Of a stretch of 43,547 nt of DNA, positions 25,526-34,439 are shown piece after piece; positions within the stretch are counted from its first letter, which is position 1; every line of letters starts with the position of its first letter. Position numbers and translations under genes: made by a program. Under the pieces are notes generated by a model. That model was given only the letters and a program-made list of their open reading frames with translations. It was not told the origin of the DNA and did not search any database. Origin of the DNA: Pontibacter sp. HSC-14F20 (GTDB lineage: Bacteria; Bacteroidota; Bacteroidia; Cytophagales; Hymenobacteraceae); contig NZ_JAHZTC010000029.1 in assembly GCF_019599265.1 (NCBI RefSeq), forward strand, positions 1 to 43,547, given 5' to 3'.

Positions 25526-26620
25526 ATGGAAAAAACAGAGAAAACAGAGATTACGATCGCAGAGAATCAACAGAAGATACAGGAGAAAGCACTGGCAATC
25601 TCTAAATCCATAGATCCGGGGAATCCGGAAAGTCTGAGCAATTTTGGGGTGGAAACGCAGCGCAAACTGGGGCACTATTCCAACGAGCTACTCACCAAAG
25701 TAAAAGCCAAAGACTCCGGTGAGGCAGGTGAGGCCATCAACGAACTCCTCAACCAGATCAACATGATCAAGATTGAGGAGCAGGAGAAAGGTGGGTTCTT
25801 TTCCAGACTTCCCTTTGTAAAAAAGATATCTGATAAGTCGAAGCAGTTGGCAACGCAATACAATACCGTTTCGGCTAACGTGGACGATGTGGTAGTGAAA
25901 CTGGAGCGTACCCGTCAGAGCATCATGAAAGACTCGACCAGTCTGGAAGTGATGTTTAATCAGGCGGTGGAATATATCCACGAAATCCGTTCGGTGATCG
26001 CGGCCGGGAAGATGAAAATCGATGATATCGAGCAGAACATCATCCCGAAAATGCAGGAAGAGGTGGAAACAAGCGGACAGGATGAACTGGCTGTGCAGCG
26101 CCTGAGCGATATGATTTCCTTCAAAGAGCGTCTGGAGAAAAAGGTGCACGATTTTCAGTTGTCGCATACCATTGCCACCCAATCGATGCCGCAGATTCGT
26201 ATGATCCAGACCACCAACGATGTGCTGGCCCAGAAGATCCAGAACTCCATTGTGACAGTGATTCCGGTATGGCGTCAGCAGGTGGCCATTGCCCTCGGTC
26301 TGGAGAAGCAGCGCAAAGCACTCGAGATTCAGAAAAAAGTAACCGATACTACCAACGAAATGCTCCGCAAAAACTCTGAGCTGCTCAAGAAAAACGTAGT
26401 GATTGCGGCACAGGAAAACGAGCGCGGCATTGTAGATGTGGATACGCTCAAGAAGGTGAACAAGGACATGGTGGAAACACTCGACCAAGTGATCAAAATA
26501 TCGGAAGAAGGCAGCAAGAAACGCGCAGAAGCCGTAAGAGAACTGGCGCAGGTGCAGGAAGAGCTCAACAGCAAGATCATCGGCACTTTCGGCAAGTCCA
26601 AGCAGATCGAAATTGAATAA
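25526..26620 (+). CDS. telA: TelA-family protein (toxic anion resistance)
   Basis: 364-aa, mostly helical protein of the TelA/KlaA family (PF05816), first linked to tellurite resistance and now seen in wider envelope or stress contexts. Characteristic blocks are the N-terminal region GFFSRLPFVKKISDKS, DDVVVKLERTRQSIMKDSTSLEVMF, and the central VIPVWRQQVAIALGLEKQRKALEIQKKVTD-type block near 250-280. There is no signal peptide. The stop shares a base with the next ATG (TAATG), which implies translational coupling. The Bacillus pair TelA/XpaC is a possible analogy for this operon. Confidence 0.88.
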   Translation: MEKTEKTEITIAENQQKIQEKALAISKSIDPGNPESLSNFGVETQRKLGHYSNELLTKVKAKDSGEAGEAINELLNQINMIKIEEQEKGGFFSRLPFVKKISDKSKQLATQYNTVSANVDDVVVKLERTRQSIMKDSTSLEVMFNQAVEYIHEIRSVIAAGKMKIDDIEQNIIPKMQEEVETSGQDELAVQRLSDMISFKERLEKKVHDFQLSHTIATQSMPQIRMIQTTNDVLAQKIQNSIVTVIPVWRQQVAIALGLEKQRKALEIQKKVTDTTNEMLRKNSELLKKNVVIAAQENERGIVDVDTLKKVNKDMVETLDQVIKISEEGSKKRAEAVRELAQVQEELNSKIIGTFGKSKQIEIE

Positions 26621-26808
26621 TGATATACAAAGGGGATAAGAAAGAAGAAGAACTAGCCGTCCGGCACCGTATCCTGAGCGACGAGCAGGAGGCGGTGCTG
26701 GACCTCTATATCCAGCACATCGACAATGTGTTTGAAGAGATGAAACTCTCGGAAAAACTGCAAGTCGAAATCGAAACCCAGCACCTCAAACGTATCCTGT
26801 CTAAATGA
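26620..26808 (+). CDS. Small acidic protein in the TelA operon
   Basis: 62-aa protein with no signal or membrane segment, predicted to be helical and rich in Glu/Lys. It starts within the TelA stop (TAATG) and ends in a 4-bp ATGA overlap with the next gene, so it is very probably translated. I see no family. The size and tight coupling suggest an adaptor or assembly factor for its neighbours. Confidence 0.7.
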   Translation: MIYKGDKKEEELAVRHRILSDEQEAVLDLYIQHIDNVFEEMKLSEKLQVEIETQHLKRILSK

Positions 26809-27737
26809 TCGGTTTTTTTCGTTCGCTTTTCGGAATGGGGCAGGAGAACACCCGTACAGTTGTCACGCACCCCGGTGCTGCCGATGCCCGTGCCATGCAG
26901 TACATCCGTGCCTCCAACGCCCGACTCAATGCCCTCCACAGGCTTTACGAGCGTTATCAGCACACACCACACGCCGAAAAATTGCTGGCCGTTTTCGAGA
27001 AGACCAAGCTGGTGCATAACTACCTGGTGACGCGCAAGCGCATACAGGAACTGGAGCTGTTTCATGTGCAGAACACGGAACATTTTATCAATACCTTCAC
27101 GACGGTGATCAACGTGCACGAGCGGCACATCAAAGACAGTTACATACCCGAGCGCGAGAAGCCAAAACCACTGGCGCAGGTACAGAAGCCACGCCCTGCA
27201 GGTCAGGCACAGCCACGACCGATTGCTCCGCCCCGGCAGGAAAATCCCGGTCAGCCTTTTGAGTCTAAGGTAGAGCAGGTGCTCAAACGCATCGAATCCG
27301 AAACCATCAAAGGCATTTATACCGCCCAGAAAGTAACGGAGATGGTGAAGCGGGTTGCCAATCAGGCCCCTATGGCGCCGCCGGATGTGATGCAGGCCAA
27401 AGTACCCACACTGGTTGTTCCCATTATCGCCATCGAAACTTATTCCCGCGTGTTTTATTCACCAGAGTTAGAGGGGGGCGCTACTATTTCGCGCGAGATT
27501 TCCTTTACATCTTCGGATTCCGATAAAGAGGTTTTTCTGCAGCATGTAGCGAGTAAGTTAGCGATTGATAAAGGGGAGTTGAGTTATATCGGCAATACCA
27601 TGCTGGCTATACCTGACACCAAAGGTCCTAGTCCTGCCCGGCATGTGCCGATTGTGCATTGGCGCGGGTTTCCGTATGCCATTAGTTTAATGGATTACCG
27701 GTTGTTTCCGGTTAGGATGCATCGGAAGAGTTTTTAG
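26805..27737 (+). CDS. Uncharacterised protein of the TelA operon
   Basis: 310-aa protein with no clear membrane segment. The N-terminal helical part (about 30-120, with LNALHRLYERYQ and KLVHNYLVTRKRIQELELF) is followed by a Pro/Gln-rich linker (about 123-160), a short helix and a C-terminal beta-rich domain (about 205-310). It occupies the position where XpaC-like proteins accompany TelA in other phyla, but I see no clear XpaC similarity. It is the last gene before a strong terminator. Function unknown. Confidence 0.75.
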   Translation: MIGFFRSLFGMGQENTRTVVTHPGAADARAMQYIRASNARLNALHRLYERYQHTPHAEKLLAVFEKTKLVHNYLVTRKRIQELELFHVQNTEHFINTFTTVINVHERHIKDSYIPEREKPKPLAQVQKPRPAGQAQPRPIAPPRQENPGQPFESKVEQVLKRIESETIKGIYTAQKVTEMVKRVANQAPMAPPDVMQAKVPTLVVPIIAIETYSRVFYSPELEGGATISREISFTSSDSDKEVFLQHVASKLAIDKGELSYIGNTMLAIPDTKGPSPARHVPIVHWRGFPYAISLMDYRLFPVRMHRKSF

Positions 27738-27755
27738 ATTTAATTCAATTCATGG

Positions 27756-27788
27756 AAGAGCCTCTATTTTATCAGAGGCTCTTTTTTT
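27756..27788 (+). terminator. Terminator of the TelA operon
   Basis: The perfect 10-bp arms AAGAGCCTCT / AGAGGCTCTT surround an 8-nt loop and are followed by a T-run to 27788. Confidence 0.88.
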
Positions 27789-27795
27789 GTTTGAA

Positions 27796-28126
27796 GCTGA
27801 TGCCGCGAGCGTCTAGGCTCGTGTCTGGTATTGTGGGGTCTCTGGCCCAGGTATAGGTATAGCTTACTTTGCTTTCTAGCAACTGCAATTATAGGTATAT
27901 CAAACCGACTTGTTTTATAGCTTCGCCTGTGCGGTGGGCACTCACTTTTTTCCTTGATGGGGGTAGGGGGCCCTCTATAAAGAAAAAATCGAGGGCCCCT
28001 ACCCCCACTCGCTGAACGCTCTTGACAGGGGGACCCCTTCACCCCCAACAGTGGAGTGTCGTTTGGTGCACCTGGCCAAAGTGATTTGTTGCATAGCTTA
28101 AAGGGAAAGTTAGTCTTGCTATACCT
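27796..28126 (+). repeat. Structured intergenic repeat, full copy 1
   Basis: About 330 bp in the gap between the convergent TelA operon and selO. It matches 40482-40800 along its whole length; the block at 28007-28061 differs at only one base in 55. The centre is a long GC-rich hairpin: GGGGGTAGGGGGCCCTC (27959-27975) with GAGGGCCCCTACCCCC (27991-28006), one bulged G and a 15-nt A-rich loop. It also carries GGTATAG words near both ends. The open frames inside it look spurious. It could be a non-autonomous mobile element, a REP-like element or a structured RNA. Confidence 0.8.
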
Positions 28127-28130
28127 TTAA

Positions 28131-28174
28131 ATTAATAAGGGCCTTTTCCCCTTCAGGATAAGACCCTTATTAAA
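28131..28174. terminator. Candidate terminator near the end of selO
   Basis: TTAATAAGG and CCTTATTAA arms bracket about 20 nt containing CCCCTTC. AT-rich flanks could serve either direction. It sits 17 bp past the selO stop (minus strand). Confidence 0.4.
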
Positions 28175-28190
28175 TGGAGATCGACGAATC

Positions 28191-29747
28191 CTACGAACTA
28201 CACGACAACATCGAGCATCCGGCTTTCTGCGAAGCCCACTCTGGCCTGGTTTGGAAAAACTCGTCGAACTTATCGGAATATGGTTCTTTGATCGCTTCCT
28301 GTAGCTTCACAAATAGGGTATCATCGCCTTTCTCTAATCCCTCGATGGCCTGGTGCAGCAGGTAGTTGCGGAGCACAAAACGCGGGTTGGCTTTTCGCAT
28401 TATTTCCTGAGAATATGAGCGCTTGATCTTGTTCGTGTTCAGTCGCTCCAGGTAGTTGCTGATCAAGGTATAGAGTGCTGTTTTCTGTGCTGCTGACAGG
28501 TCGTCGTACAAGGCCCGTTTGAAAAAATCGGCTACTGCGTCTTCACTTTCCATAGCCAGCGGCAGGTCGATGAGCAACTGGTAGAAAATGGTCATGTCAG
28601 GTTGAACTTCGGACAGTGTTTTCTCGAACTGACTAATCAGGTCGCGGTCTAATTGTGATACCTGGTCGAGGCCAAGTTTGCGGCCCATCATGGCGTAGTA
28701 GGCCGTCCAGTATACGTCCTTAAATGTTTCGAGCGTGGCAACCAGTTGGTCTTTATCGGTTAGTGGCAACAGCGCACCCGCCAGAGCGCCCAGATTCCAG
28801 TAGCCGATGGAAGGCTGCTTTCCGAAAGCATACCTTCTGCCGGGCAGGTCCGTGGTGTTTGGGGTGAAGTTCGGATCGTAATTGTCCACGAAGGAGTAGG
28901 GACCGTAGTCGATGGTCAGGCCGAGGATAGACATGTTATCAGTGTTCATCACGCCGTGTACAAAGCCCACACGCATCCATTCCACCATCAGGCGGGCGGT
29001 GCGATCTACGACTTCCTTGAACCAATCGATCACTTTGTTCTCACCAGTAATATGCGCATAATAGCGGCTGATGGTCCAGTCGACGAGCTGGCGCAGGTTA
29101 TCGACTTCTTTGCGGGCATTCAGCATCTCGAAATTACCGAAGCGCAAAAAGCTCGGCGCTGCCCGCATCACGATCGCACCCGGTTCGTAGGCCGCATTGC
29201 CGTTGTAGAACATATCGCGCAGCACAGGCTCACCGGTACTCACCAGACTGAGCGCACGGGTGGTCGGTATACCTAAGTAGTGCATCGCTTCGCTCATCAG
29301 ATACTCGCGCACCGAAGAGCGTAGCACCGCACGGCCGTCAGCGCGGCGGGAGTAGGGGGTAAGGCCGGCGCCTTTCAGCTGCAGTTCCCAGGTTTTACCG
29401 TCAGGTGCTTCCCACTCACCCAGCGTAATGGCGCGGCCATCGCCAAGCTGACCCGCCCAGTTGCCGAACTGGTGACCGGCGTAGCAGGCAGCGTAAGGGT
29501 ACATGGTGTCTGTTACGTGGTTGCCACCGAGTATGTCAATCTCCTGTTGGCCTGTTGGCTTGGCTATACCAAGCTCATTGGCAAGTGCATCTGACCAGGC
29601 CAGGAGCGTTACTTTTTCAACCGGCGTAGGTTTGGCTTTGCTGTATAGGACACCCGGCGTCTGGCGTGGCCTAAGCGTGCCGCTGTCATCACCCGCAAAC
29701 GCTTCTACAAATTCTTTTTTATAAATTTTTGAGCTCAGTTGCTCCAT
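28191..29747 (-). CDS. selO: SelO (YdiU) protein AMPylase
   Basis: Pseudokinase-fold enzyme, about 518 aa from the ATG at 29747 (MEQLSSKIYKKEF). A further upstream ATG would add 44 non-conserved residues and is unlikely. SelO transfers AMP from ATP to Ser/Thr/Tyr of target proteins and is linked to redox control. Typical blocks are AACYAGHQFGNWAGQLGDGRA, LQLKGAGLTPYSRRADGRAVLRSS, VHGVMNTDNMSI and the DYGPYSFVDNYDP region. The C-terminus GCSMLSCSS keeps the conserved redox Cys pair, with Cys where eukaryotic forms have selenocysteine. Monocistronic; divergent from ghrA. Confidence 0.93.
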   Translation of the reverse strand: MEQLSSKIYKKEFVEAFAGDDSGTLRPRQTPGVLYSKAKPTPVEKVTLLAWSDALANELGIAKPTGQQEIDILGGNHVTDTMYPYAACYAGHQFGNWAGQLGDGRAITLGEWEAPDGKTWELQLKGAGLTPYSRRADGRAVLRSSVREYLMSEAMHYLGIPTTRALSLVSTGEPVLRDMFYNGNAAYEPGAIVMRAAPSFLRFGNFEMLNARKEVDNLRQLVDWTISRYYAHITGENKVIDWFKEVVDRTARLMVEWMRVGFVHGVMNTDNMSILGLTIDYGPYSFVDNYDPNFTPNTTDLPGRRYAFGKQPSIGYWNLGALAGALLPLTDKDQLVATLETFKDVYWTAYYAMMGRKLGLDQVSQLDRDLISQFEKTLSEVQPDMTIFYQLLIDLPLAMESEDAVADFFKRALYDDLSAAQKTALYTLISNYLERLNTNKIKRSYSQEIMRKANPRFVLRNYLLHQAIEGLEKGDDTLFVKLQEAIKEPYSDKFDEFFQTRPEWASQKAGCSMLSCSS

Positions 29748-29935
29748 CTTCTTTAGTTTTAGGTATAAGGTATAGCTGGATCTGGCACTTCTTTTAAACC
29801 TTTTGCCAGCCTTTTGATTTCTCTTTAACAAGATTTGTGCAAGATTAGTTAAATTTAGCAGACTTACCCTGAATAACACGTAAGCAGGGGCAGGCTATAC
29901 CTTGCCACGCATCACCGAACAGACTTACAACTTTT

Positions 29936-30865
29936 ATGTCAATCACCATATTCAGCCAGGGCAGAAACACGAGCCGCTGGGAAAATGCCCTGAAGGAACG
30001 CCGTCCGGGCTTAGTAGTACATGTTTATCCGGATACAGGCCCAGCCGGGGAAGTGGAGTTTGCCCTGGCCTGGAATCATCCGCCGGGCGCTTTTGCCAAC
30101 TTCCCGAACCTGAAATGCATCTCGTCCACAGGCGCCGGTGTCGATCATATTCTACGCGATCCCGAGCTTCCTAAAGGTATACAGATCACCCGCATAGTAG
30201 ACGAAAACCTGACCCAGGACATGGCCACTTTTGTGACTGCCCAAGTGCTGAACCATGTGCGCGGCCTGCACAGGTATAAGGAAGCGCAACGCAGCCGTAC
30301 CTGGAAGCAGCACAGCTACAAACGCACCGCCGACGTCGTGATTGGGGTGATGGGTATGGGCGTGCTTGGTATGCACACGGCGCAGCAGCTAAACAAACTC
30401 GGCTTTAAAGTGCATGGCTGGTCACGCACTCCTAAAATGCTGGAAGGTGTCGGAACCTTTGCCGGGACAGAGGAACTGACTACTTTTCTGGAAAAAGCTG
30501 ACATTCTGATCTGCCTGCTGCCTTTAACCAGCCACACCGCCAATATTCTGAATAAAGATACACTGGGCAAACTTCCCAAAGGAGCCTATGTCATCAACGT
30601 AGCGCGTGGTGAGCATCTGGTAGATGAAGATCTGATCGGATTACTCGATGAGGGGCATCTGTCCGGGGCTAGTCTGGATGTGTTTCGGGAGGAGCCGCTG
30701 CCGGAGGAGCATCCCTTCTGGGAGCACCCGCTGATCCATGTCACGCCGCATATTGCCAGCATTACCAATCCGGCTTCGGCTGTGTCGCAGATTCTGGAAA
30801 ACTACGACCGCATGCGCCACGGGCAAGACCTCATTAATGTTGTTTCTAAAACCAAAGGATATTAA
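29936..30865 (+). CDS. ghrA: Glyoxylate/hydroxypyruvate reductase A-like 2-hydroxyacid dehydrogenase
   Basis: NAD(P)-dependent D-2-hydroxyacid dehydrogenase of 309 aa, reducing glyoxylate or hydroxypyruvate. The Rossmann motif GVMGMGVLGMHTAQQL lies near residue 138, the substrate-binding Arg is in VINVARGEHLVDEDLI, and the catalytic His is in HVTPHIASIT. The N-terminal lid with NLKCISSTGAGVDHIL is typical of the GhrA branch. The stop TAA shares its last A with the start of the next gene (VOC protein), so the two are translationally coupled. Confidence 0.9.
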   Translation: MSITIFSQGRNTSRWENALKERRPGLVVHVYPDTGPAGEVEFALAWNHPPGAFANFPNLKCISSTGAGVDHILRDPELPKGIQITRIVDENLTQDMATFVTAQVLNHVRGLHRYKEAQRSRTWKQHSYKRTADVVIGVMGMGVLGMHTAQQLNKLGFKVHGWSRTPKMLEGVGTFAGTEELTTFLEKADILICLLPLTSHTANILNKDTLGKLPKGAYVINVARGEHLVDEDLIGLLDEGHLSGASLDVFREEPLPEEHPFWEHPLIHVTPHIASITNPASAVSQILENYDRMRHGQDLINVVSKTKGY

Positions 30866-31279
30866 ATGAACCCATTTCACTATGCCTTCAAAGTGAAGGA
30901 CATCGAATCGACGCGCCAGTTTTACGTGGACATTTTAGGATGCAAAGAAGGGCGCAGCACCGAGCACTGGATCGATTTTGATTTTTTCGGGCACCAGCTT
31001 TCGGCTCACCTAAGCGCCAACATACCCGAGCCCGATTACTGCGGACAAGTGGCCGGAATCAGTGTGCCGGTGCCGCATTTTGGCTGTTTGCTCAGCTATG
31101 CACAGTTTGATGAAGTGCGCGAGCGACTGGTGCAGCATGCTATACCTTTCGTGGTGGAGCCTTATACCCGCTACGAGGGTCAGGTAGGAGAGCAGCGAAC
31201 CATGTTCATCCTCGATCACAGCAAAAACCCGCTTGAGTTCAAGGCTTTCAAAAATCCGGGGGAGGTGTTTGCTTCCTGA
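30866..31279 (+). CDS. VOC-family (glyoxalase/dioxygenase fold) protein
   Basis: 137-aa protein with one vicinal-oxygen-chelate fold. The N-terminus MNPFHYAFKVKDIESTRQFYVDILG gives the first metal ligand (His5) and the end FILDHSKNPLEFKAF the likely Glu ligand. HWIDFDFFGHQLSAHL in the middle is typical of uncharacterised VOC proteins related to extradiol dioxygenases. It is coupled directly to ghrA, so a role in small-aldehyde or glyoxylate chemistry is possible but unproven. Confidence 0.88.
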   Translation: MNPFHYAFKVKDIESTRQFYVDILGCKEGRSTEHWIDFDFFGHQLSAHLSANIPEPDYCGQVAGISVPVPHFGCLLSYAQFDEVRERLVQHAIPFVVEPYTRYEGQVGEQRTMFILDHSKNPLEFKAFKNPGEVFAS

Positions 31280-31305
31280 TCGTTTGCTATACCTGCTTAA
31301 AATCG

Positions 31306-31341
31306 AAGGCCAGTCCGTATGCGTTACGGACTGGCCTTTTT
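31306..31341 (+). terminator. Terminator of the ghrA-VOC operon
   Basis: The perfect 14-bp arms AAGGCCAGTCCGTA / TACGGACTGGCCTT have a 5-nt loop and a T-run. An A-pair on the left also allows use by the convergent GNAT gene. Confidence 0.9.
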
Positions 31342-31359
31342 GTTTAAAAATCAGAAATG

Positions 31360-31884
31360 CTATACCTGAGATTCAGCCTCAGCCGGTCGCCTAATGGCGT
31401 AGATTAGTTCATCCTGGTATTTCCCATTTTTGTAAAAGGTGTTTTCTAGTTTGGCCTCCAGCACAAAGCCCGCTTTCTCGAGTGCACGCTGCGAGCCGAT
31501 GTTGTGCCCAAAAGGACGGGCGTAGATGCGGGCGATATCCAAGTTTGCAAAGCTATAGTCCACCATCAGGCGAATCGCCTCCGTGATGATGCCTTTGCCC
31601 CAGAATGGCTCAGCTAACCAGTAGCCCATCTCAGCATTTTTCCGGTAAATGTCGTGTTGCGGATGTACGCCTATACCTCCGACAGTTTCGCTTTCTACCT
31701 CTATCGCCAGAATGTTCGGCGGATCACTTTTGGTGGCTATCTCTATAAATGCCCTGCCTTTCTCGTAGGTATAGGGGTGCGGAAAAATATCCGACATATT
31801 ACGGGCGATGTTGAAGTTGTCTGCATACCGCACCAGACTGTCAAGGTCCTCCAGGGTCCAGGGGCGTAGTTTGAATTTCATCAT
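31360..31884 (-). CDS. GNAT-family N-acetyltransferase (RimJ/RimL-like)
   Basis: 174-aa acetyltransferase. The fold is recognisable from the N-terminal FKLRPWTLEDLDSLVRYADN, the acceptor strand MGYWLAEPFWGKGIITEAIRLM carrying the acetyl-CoA pyrophosphate loop (WGKGI), and ARPFGHNIGSQRALEKAGFVLEA, typical of the RimJ/RimL branch. The substrate could be a protein N-terminus, an antibiotic or a small amine. Monocistronic; the dienelactone hydrolase gene follows upstream on the same strand about 30 bp away and may share its transcript. Confidence 0.9.
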   Translation of the reverse strand: MMKFKLRPWTLEDLDSLVRYADNFNIARNMSDIFPHPYTYEKGRAFIEIATKSDPPNILAIEVESETVGGIGVHPQHDIYRKNAEMGYWLAEPFWGKGIITEAIRLMVDYSFANLDIARIYARPFGHNIGSQRALEKAGFVLEAKLENTFYKNGKYQDELIYAIRRPAEAESQV

Positions 31885-31913
31885 ATGCCTGCGTCAGGTA
31901 TAGCTGTGAGCCG

Positions 31914-32801
31914 TTATTTCAAATGTTGATTAAAAAAGTCGACGGTGCGTTGCCAGGCGAGTTCAGCTGCAGCTTTGTCGTAGCGCGGCGTAGTGTCGTT
32001 GTGGAAGCCGTGGTTTGTGCCCGGGTAGAAGTGCGCTGTGTACTTTTTGTTGTGCGCTTTCAAAGCCTCTTCATATGCCGGCCAGCCCTCGTTTACGCGG
32101 GTGTCGTGCTCGGCAAAGTGTAGCAGGAGCGGCGCCTTGATCTGTGGTACATCCTCAACGGGAGCCTGACCGCCGTAAAACGGAACAGCAGCTGCCAAAT
32201 CAGGTATACGCACGGCCATCATGTTCGAGATCCAGCCACCGAAGCAGAAGCCTACCACACCGGCTTTACCATTGCAGTTCTTGTGGTTTTTAAGGTAATC
32301 GTGCGCCGCTATAAAATCTTCGAGCATTTCGTTGCGGTCGCGCTGGCTTTGCAATGTACGGCCTTCGTCATCCGTACCCGGATAGCCTCCGAGTGGAGTG
32401 AGGGCATCTGGTGCAAGTGAGATGAACCCAGCCAGCGCCGCTCTTCTGGCCACATCTTCGATATGCGGATTCAGGCCCCGGTTTTCGTGCACGACCACCA
32501 CGCCTCCAAGTCTTTTCTTCGCATCAGCCGGTATCGACAGCAGCGCCTTTATCGGGCCGCCGCCCTTGGGTGACTGGTAAGTAATATACTCCGAGATGAT
32601 GCGCGGATCGTCGGCTGTGAGTTGTACCTTGCTCCTGTAATCCGGCATCAGAAAGCTTGCAAGCGAACCAACCGTAAGCCCGCCTACGGCATAGATCGAG
32701 AGCTTCTGCATAAAATCCCGCCGGTTGATGCGGTTGTGGGCATAGTCGTCATACAGGTCAAACACTTCTTGCTTGATGTCTTCTTTTTTGAGCTCGTCCA
32801 T
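31914..32801 (-). CDS. Dienelactone hydrolase family protein with N-terminal Tat-like segment
   Basis: Alpha/beta-hydrolase of 295 aa. The nucleophile is Cys in VVGFCFGGW, Asp is in [10 protein letters not shown] and His in TNHGFHND, the Cys-Asp-His triad of dienelactone hydrolases. Residues 24-52 contain INRRDFM followed by a hydrophobic run ([18 protein letters not shown]), a pattern like a twin-arginine signal but with an unusually long leader (about 25 residues) before it. Export by Tat is plausible and recurs in related proteins. It lies upstream of and co-directional with the GNAT gene (29-bp gap). Confidence 0.88.
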   Translation of the reverse strand: MDELKKEDIKQEVFDLYDDYAHNRINRRDFMQKLSIYAVGGLTVGSLASFLMPDYRSKVQLTADDPRIISEYITYQSPKGGGPIKALLSIPADAKKRLGGVVVVHENRGLNPHIEDVARRAALAGFISLAPDALTPLGGYPGTDDEGRTLQSQRDRNEMLEDFIAAHDYLKNHKNCNGKAGVVGFCFGGWISNMMAVRIPDLAAAVPFYGGQAPVEDVPQIKAPLLLHFAEHDTRVNEGWPAYEEALKAHNKKYTAHFYPGTNHGFHNDTTPRYDKAAAELAWQRTVDFFNQHLK

Positions 32802-33029
32802 AGGAGGTGGTTTTTTTGTTCTTGATGAAGCAGCTTTGCTATACCTGTCGGAATTTTGAAAAGTACATAAATATCATTTAAGGTAATGAAAATGAGTGGG
32901 ATAATAGTTAGATAAGACTTAAATTATTTTGATTTTGATAGGGAGAGAAACCTGTAGCTGCTGATGTGTGTTTGGCTTCCTCTTGTATATCCTTCAAAGT
33001 CAGAATATATGTTTTACTTCACTTTCCTT
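32802..33029. other. Gene-free, AT-rich boundary region
   Basis: Here the base composition shifts from GC-balanced to AT-rich, and the last GGTATA/TATACC word before the gap is at about 32838. No gene or clear promoter is visible. Confidence 0.4.
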
Positions 33030-33835
33030 TTATGAATCAGGTTTTGGGCTTTTTGAAATAATGAGTCTCATCAATCCGGGAAACCATCGTTGCAACCATA
33101 CAAATGCTTTGCCATGGCCAGTAAAAATATAATTTCTCTTTCGTTTCAAAATAGCATTAACCATTACTTTCGCAGCTTTATCAGTAGGCCACATCAGATT
33201 TGACGGACGTGGATCTGGTCGCTTAGGATGCCAAACGCCATCATTGTCGATCCTTGCAATTTCAGAAACTACAAATCCGGGATGCATCGTCATGCAACTC
33301 ACCCCAGTACCCATTAACTCAACCTGTAAAGTCTGACCAATAGAATGTACGGCAGCTTTTGAAGCCCCATATGCACCCAAATTAGGATTAGGAAGATATG
33401 CCCCCACACTGCCCACCAAACCGATCCTTCCATTGTTTTTCTTTTAATGGGGCAGGGCATATTTAACTGTTAAGGCTAAGCCTGTGATATTACCCTGTAA
33501 TTGTCTATTCCATTCTTTGGCTGTTAGCTTTTCTATACTTCCAAAAACACCAAAACCGGCATTGGCTGCAACAACATCCAAGCGCCCCCAGGCTGTAATG
33601 ATTTGTTCGACTACCTTTTCAATAGCATTTTCATCCGTTATATCACACGGAATCGCCAATGCCTCTCCCTTGAGTGACTAATCTCGTTAGCCACATTTTC
33701 CAACAGTTCTTTACGCCTGGAGGACAGAGCTACTTTATATCCTAATCTTGCCCATTCAAAGTCCATTGCCTTGCCGATGCCAGACGAAGCACCTGTTATC
33801 CAAACCACATTCTCTTGTGCCTTATTAATGATTTT
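33030..33835 (-). pseudogene. Decayed short-chain dehydrogenase/reductase gene
   Basis: Three pieces of one SDR oxidoreductase lie in order on the minus strand. The first (about 33835-33665) encodes VVWITGASSGIGKAM, the cofactor motif TGxxxGIG. The second (33659-33444) encodes the NAG block VVAANAGFGVFG. The third (33419-33030) encodes the active-site YGASK block. Frameshifts or small indels separate the pieces near 33660 and near 33430, and a stop follows KYALPH. No good ATG is visible at the 5' end. The DNA is AT-rich relative to the surroundings, so it was probably acquired and is now decaying, unless the breaks are sequencing errors. Confidence 0.8.
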
Positions 33836-33941
33836 TAGTTAGGATAATTGCTTTCTGAACTAACAGACAACGGTACTTATGAAGCAGAATGGTGCAGCGT
33901 CAGCAAGCCGTACTGCTAAACTTGGTTGGCAGAAGTACTTC

Positions 33942-34439
33942 TTAATCATTCCATCCGTAAACCCACCATTGCTTATCTGTGCTGTCATAAACATGGTTAA
34001 TTAGTCCACCATTCTTAAATTTAAGGCTGTAGGTGTCAGCACTGAAATTGTAGGAATAAGTTAATGTAATCAAATCGTTATCTCTGTCAATTGTCGCTAA
34101 ATCACTTGGATACCGACCATTGTACTGCCTATATTCTTCTAAATCATTGATGATAGCCTCTGCCTTTGTTTTCTTTATCTTTTCCACTGCAGCAAGGGAT
34201 AATAATGGAGAGAATATGAGCAGTACTAAAACTATTAATCCAGTAAATCCTTCAAGCCTAAGTTCTCTGTTGTTTATTACAAATCCCTTAACGGTTAAGG
34301 CTAAATACACAAGAAATATAACAGCCAGTACAGGAAGAGTAAAAAGAAGTGTGAAAGCAACTATAATCGCAATAAAGTCAACATGTACCCAGACCAACCC
34401 ACAGAGAAGTAATCCCAGCATTGGCAGATATGTAGTCAT
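33942..34439 (-). CDS. Small membrane protein of unknown function
   Basis: 165-aa protein with three predicted membrane segments (about 5-22, 24-52, 64-86) followed by a soluble C-terminal tail (about 88-165). The tail has a pattern like a pseudopilin-type helix and loop (AEAIINDLEEYRQYNGRYPSDL, then beta strands), but there is no prepilin peptidase site, so the resemblance may be only to the common elongated-helix/loop shape. It lies in the AT-rich patch beside the decayed SDR gene and contains no GGTATA word. Confidence 0.6.
   Translation of the reverse strand: MTTYLPMLGLLLCGLVWVHVDFIAIIVAFTLLFTLPVLAVIFLVYLALTVKGFVINNRELRLEGFTGLIVLVLLIFSPLLSLAAVEKIKKTKAEAIINDLEEYRQYNGRYPSDLATIDRDNDLITLTYSYNFSADTYSLKFKNGGLINHVYDSTDKQWWVYGWND

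Noticed and set aside
25688..26488. A 266-codon minus-strand frame antisense to TelA
   Set aside because: It is a shadow of the TelA codon pattern and has an implausible His/Leu/Phe-rich composition.
27764..28048. Minus-strand frame of 94 codons within the structured repeat
   Set aside because: The frame follows the repeat sequence, is Arg/Pro/Ser-rich and is not maintained in copy 2, so it is not a gene.
33942..34439. Reading the 165-aa membrane protein as a type II secretion or pilin component
   Set aside because: The C-terminal helix/loop pattern is suggestive, but there is no prepilin cleavage site and there are three membrane segments before it, so the similarity is too weak.
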